DNA of 8,219 nucleotides, taken from Campylobacteraceae bacterium (lineage in GTDB: Bacteria > Campylobacterota > Campylobacteria > Campylobacterales > Sulfurovaceae). Position numbers and translations under genes: made by a program. The stretch is taken from the NCBI GenBank assembly GCA_027023145.1, contig JALVWV010000250.1:1-8219 (forward strand), given 5' to 3'. This document shows, piece after piece, positions 6,073 to 8,219 of this stretch. Position 1 is the stretch's first letter. Each line of letters starts with the position of its first letter. The notes beneath the pieces are model-generated. The model did no database searches. It saw only the letters and a list, made by a program, of their open reading frames with translations, and was not told the DNA's origin.

Positions 6073-7011
6073 TTATCTCGATTTTTTTTCAATCATCCAG
6101 ACCTTCTTTTGAGGCGACCAAGTCGCCAAATAGTGGATACGATCTTCTTTGGCTGCCTGAGCTACGAGACTATAGGAGAAGGGGATCGCTTGGAGTTCGA
6201 GTTGATTTTTGGCTTGGAGATTTATCTTCCGTATGCGTCCATTGGGATCTGGAAGTTCGAGGATCTTATGTGGAGTGGAAGCCAATCCTTTCTCTGCACT
6301 GATATCAAAAGCATACAATCCATTATCCCGCGCAGAACCGGCAAGGAGAAATGTGCCCTTGTGGGCATGGATCACGCGCAATGTCAAGGCATCAAACCCT
6401 TCAACACGCTGCAAAATGCGTTTGGTGGCTGGATCGACGTGGTAGATCACGCCTCGCGAGTGCTGATAGCTCGATTCATCAATCGAAGCGACCCACAGGG
6501 TATGGTCGCTACAATCATAGGCAACCGCACTGAGTCCATACGGGTTATCCGGTCGGGGACGCACATCATCAAAGGTCATAAAAATACCCACTCTTCCTGT
6601 CGTTGTATCGAGGCGAAAAAGCTTTTTTTGCAATGTGAAGGTGGATGGATGGATCGAAATATACGGTGTCGGAATGAGATAGAGATTGCCAATTACATCG
6701 AGGGCGTAGGTGCTAAAATTGGCATACTGTTCCCACTGTTTTGGGTGCAAAACCTGGGTAAAGTTTGCACCATAGCGCAAGGCTATACCCGTGTAGTGTT
6801 TTTGGGAGAGGTCAATCATCACCGGCTGGGGGATGTGCATCTGGCGCAAAAATTGGGGCGGTCGAGAACAAACTCGTGCAGGAGAAAAGGTTCCGAAGTT
6901 CCAAATGTGCGCATCGGAGGAGTCCCCTCGATGCTGCTTGACTACGACCACAACAGTCGCTAATCCTGCCACAAGGATCAGTGCAACTGCAATTGGCAAT
7001 AGGCGCTTCAC
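6073..7011 (-). CDS. Membrane-anchored or secreted protein of unknown function, possible beta-propeller
   Basis: I do not recognise this 312-residue protein. It begins with a basic stretch and one hydrophobic helix (about 4-24), a signal anchor or an uncleaved signal peptide, so the rest should lie outside the cytoplasm. Residues 100-310 contain repeated strand-rich phrases that read like blades of a propeller or SMP-30/NHL-type fold: NLYLIPTP, LFRLDTTTGRV, TLWVASIDES, VIYHVDPATKRILQRV, TFLLAGSARDNGLYAFDIS and RIHYLATWSP. The exported part has two cysteines (48 and 167), which might form a disulfide. The start is GTG at 7009-7011, supported by AAGG at 7019-7022, seven bases upstream. It lies 36 bp after the DUF11 gene on the same strand, so the two are probably one operon and may act together at the cell surface. 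A run of eight A near the 3' end (about 6082-6089) is the only oddity. Confidence 0.72.
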   Translation of the reverse strand: MKRLLPIAVALILVAGLATVVVVVKQHRGDSSDAHIWNFGTFSPARVCSRPPQFLRQMHIPQPVMIDLSQKHYTGIALRYGANFTQVLHPKQWEQYANFSTYALDVIGNLYLIPTPYISIHPSTFTLQKKLFRLDTTTGRVGIFMTFDDVRPRPDNPYGLSAVAYDCSDHTLWVASIDESSYQHSRGVIYHVDPATKRILQRVEGFDALTLRVIHAHKGTFLLAGSARDNGLYAFDISAEKGLASTPHKILELPDPNGRIRKINLQAKNQLELQAIPFSYSLVAQAAKEDRIHYLATWSPQKKVWMIEKKSR

Positions 7012-7047
7012 AGCAAAACCTTATGCGACAACACGACCGTCATAGGA

Positions 7048-8219
7048 TCACACCAACTGCTGCATATCTTTGGGGCGGAAACGCATCGCCACGATAAGTG
7101 TCCCAAGAAGCATCAACAGCAGAGCAAAGCTGCTCATGGCATCGGCGGCATCACCTTCGGCACAGTCACAATTAGGTTGTGCATCGTTCTCATCATTTGG
7201 CGTATCTGTTGCAGGAGAGACATTGTGAGGTGTATCGACTTTCAGCTGTGCTGGGTCACTATCATCACACCCTCCCTTTGCATATTCAGGTTTGTTATCC
7301 TGATCATCAGCGCACACACCGTTTCCAGGTGTGGAATCCTCATCTTCAAGATTTTGATCATTGGATGCTGACATGATCTCGGCTGTGTTTACGATTTTAC
7401 CTGATGCGTCTCCTTTGATTGTAAACACGATCTTCCTGGTGGTACTTTTACCGGGTTCCAAGGCGGCAATAGGTCTCTTCAGTACGGCATCGTCCCCGTC
7501 ATGATTCCAGTTAGAATCGTTTAGAGTAAGCCCCTCAGGGATCATGTCACGGATTTGAATGTTTTTAGCCGTGACGGTTCCCTGGTTGTACACTGTGATA
7601 ATAAACGTGACGTTATCGCCCCGTTTAAATTTTGTGCCTACCGGAGCATCGACTTGTTTTTTAATCGCAAGGTCGAAGTGCTGCTCGACACTGATTTTGG
7701 CAGGATCAATATCATCACAACCCTTATCTGCCCCAGCATCAAAACTGTTGTCAGCGCCCGAACCGGATGTTTCAGTAGAGCACGCTTTGTTGCCGGGTGT
7801 TGAATCGATATCAGAGAGACCAAGGTCATTGGATGCATCCGTGATCTCAGCACGGTTGACAATCTGTGTCCCCTGATAATCACGATCAATGGTAAAGACT
7901 ATGGTGACATCCTTGCTTGCTCCAGCAGCCAATGCGCCGATACTTTTTGTCGCCGTTTCGCCATCGGCTGACTGAGTCCAGCCCGCATCAGCCAGTGTCA
8001 GCCCTTCAGGAATATAATCACTAACCTCTACATTGGTTGCATCGACGTTCCCTTGATTGGTCACGGTGATCGTAAACGTCACCTTATCGCCGACCTTGCG
8101 CTTTTCGCCTCCGACCAGTTTTTTGACCAAAGCCAAGTCAAAGACATTCTTGACATACCCAAAGTCGACCGTCATGTTGCCCCAAGTATCGTGAGCATCA
8201 TCTTGGTCGTCTCCTGGTT
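7048..8219 (-). CDS. Large surface/secreted protein with tandem DUF11 domains (5' end outside window)
   Basis: The frame is open to the right edge, so only the last 389 residues are visible; the ATG at 8173-8175 is internal. The first visible residues, ending in GNMTVDFGYV, look like the close of an SdrD-B/Cna-B type domain. Two DUF11 (conserved repeat) domains follow, each opening FDLA and containing VTNQG or VYNQG, then IPEGLTL, then IVNxAEI, then DxDSTPGN and finally GCDDxDPA. Each has two cysteines around an acidic loop. A Pro/Asp/Asn-rich linker leads to a C-terminal tail with Cys-x-Cys, a hydrophobic helix and basic residues. DUF11 domains are Ig-like units found in large exported adhesin-like proteins, so a role at the cell surface is likely; the ligand is unknown. 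The gene lies directly upstream of the possible propeller protein. Confidence 0.85.
   Translation of the reverse strand, partial: PGDDQDDAHDTWGNMTVDFGYVKNVFDLALVKKLVGGEKRKVGDKVTFTITVTNQGNVDATNVEVSDYIPEGLTLADAGWTQSADGETATKSIGALAAGASKDVTIVFTIDRDYQGTQIVNRAEITDASNDLGLSDIDSTPGNKACSTETSGSGADNSFDAGADKGCDDIDPAKISVEQHFDLAIKKQVDAPVGTKFKRGDNVTFIITVYNQGTVTAKNIQIRDMIPEGLTLNDSNWNHDGDDAVLKRPIAALEPGKSTTRKIVFTIKGDASGKIVNTAEIMSASNDQNLEDEDSTPGNGVCADDQDNKPEYAKGGCDDSDPAQLKVDTPHNVSPATDTPNDENDAQPNCDCAEGDAADAMSSFALLLMLLGTLIVAMRFRPKDMQQLV
7051..7170 (-). other. C-terminal sorting-signal-like tail (Cys-x-Cys, hydrophobic helix, Arg)
   Basis: The DUF11 protein ends with QPNCDCAEGDAAD, then a hydrophobic helix SSFALLLMLLGTLIVAM, then RFRPKDMQQLV. 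The cysteine pair is encoded at 7162-7170. This three-part layout matches the plan of C-terminal sorting signals such as MYXO-CTERM, where a Cys motif precedes a helix and an Arg-rich end and is cut by a CPBP-family protease. A plain C-terminal membrane anchor is the alternative; no sorting protease is visible here. Confidence 0.5.
7225..7677 (-). repeat. DUF11 repeat unit 2
   Basis: This unit encodes 151 residues from FDLAIKKQ to LKVDTPH and directly abuts unit 1 with no linker. The same motifs appear in the same order. The two cysteines lie at unit positions 122 and 137, against 121 and 142 in unit 1. Confidence 0.85.
7678..8142 (-). repeat. DUF11 repeat unit 1
   Basis: This unit encodes 155 residues from FDLALVKK to ISVEQH. 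It is the first of two adjacent copies of the same domain, clearly related at protein level (NQG, IPEGLTL, ASND, DSTPGN, GCDDxDPA shared) but diverged in DNA, so the duplication is not recent. Confidence 0.85.

Noticed and set aside
6066..6090. Small hairpin GAGAT/ATCTC next to a T-run on the plus strand, around the stop of the unknown gene
   Set aside because: The T-run follows the stem on the plus strand, but the gene is on the minus strand. On the minus strand the stem is only 4-5 bp with a short T4, too weak to call a terminator.
6055..6963. Long plus-strand open frame of 302 codons
   Set aside because: It is antisense to the minus-strand gene at 6073-7011, which has a ribosome site, an N-terminal membrane helix and plausible protein texture. 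The plus-strand product looks like reverse-frame noise.
8173..8175. ATG as the start of the DUF11 gene
   Set aside because: The frame stays open upstream to the window edge and encodes the end of another domain (GN before MTVDFGYV), so this ATG is internal.

Overview
The window looks like chromosomal DNA of a free-living Campylobacterota (Epsilonproteobacteria), of the Sulfurovum/Sulfuricurvum/Sulfurimonas kind. The main reason is the response regulator at 5316-5990. Its DNA-binding half matches, nearly residue for residue as I remember the families, CosR of Campylobacter and HP1043 of Helicobacter. It lies upstream of a ferredoxin and a Ppx/GppA phosphatase, as cosR does in C. jejuni. A divergent tyrA/bamA pair is also familiar from that phylum. 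The species cannot be named from sequence alone.

Layout, left to right. A 5'-end fragment of prephenate dehydrogenase (tyrA, minus strand, running off the left edge) faces away from a bamA-type outer-membrane assembly gene (433-2241, plus). A 139-bp divergent promoter region separates them, with one extended -10 box for each side. bamA converges on a minus-strand block which, read from right to left, is: CosR-type response regulator, overlapping membrane histidine kinase, a 70-bp gap with a candidate promoter, a 2[4Fe-4S] ferredoxin, and Ppx/GppA. Upstream of that block, also on the minus strand, are a surface or secreted protein with tandem DUF11 domains (5' end outside the window) and a short-spaced gene for a membrane-anchored, possibly beta-propeller protein of unknown function.

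How the genes may work together. The kinase and regulator form a conventional two-component system that probably controls its own operon and perhaps the downstream ferredoxin/ppx genes. In Campylobacter and Helicobacter the matching regulator is an orphan with a degenerate receiver. Here the phosphoacceptor Asp and a partner kinase are both present, which looks like the ancestral arrangement. The bamA product aligns with POTRA domains 3-5 plus the barrel of ordinary BamA and lacks the first two POTRAs. The DUF11 protein ends in a Cys-x-Cys, hydrophobic helix, Arg tail that resembles a protein-sorting signal of the MYXO-CTERM type.

I see no tRNA, rRNA, CRISPR array, insertion sequence or phage gene. 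The only non-coding stretches are short (294-432, 2242-2255, 3714-3722, 3975-4044, 5991-6072, 7012-7047).
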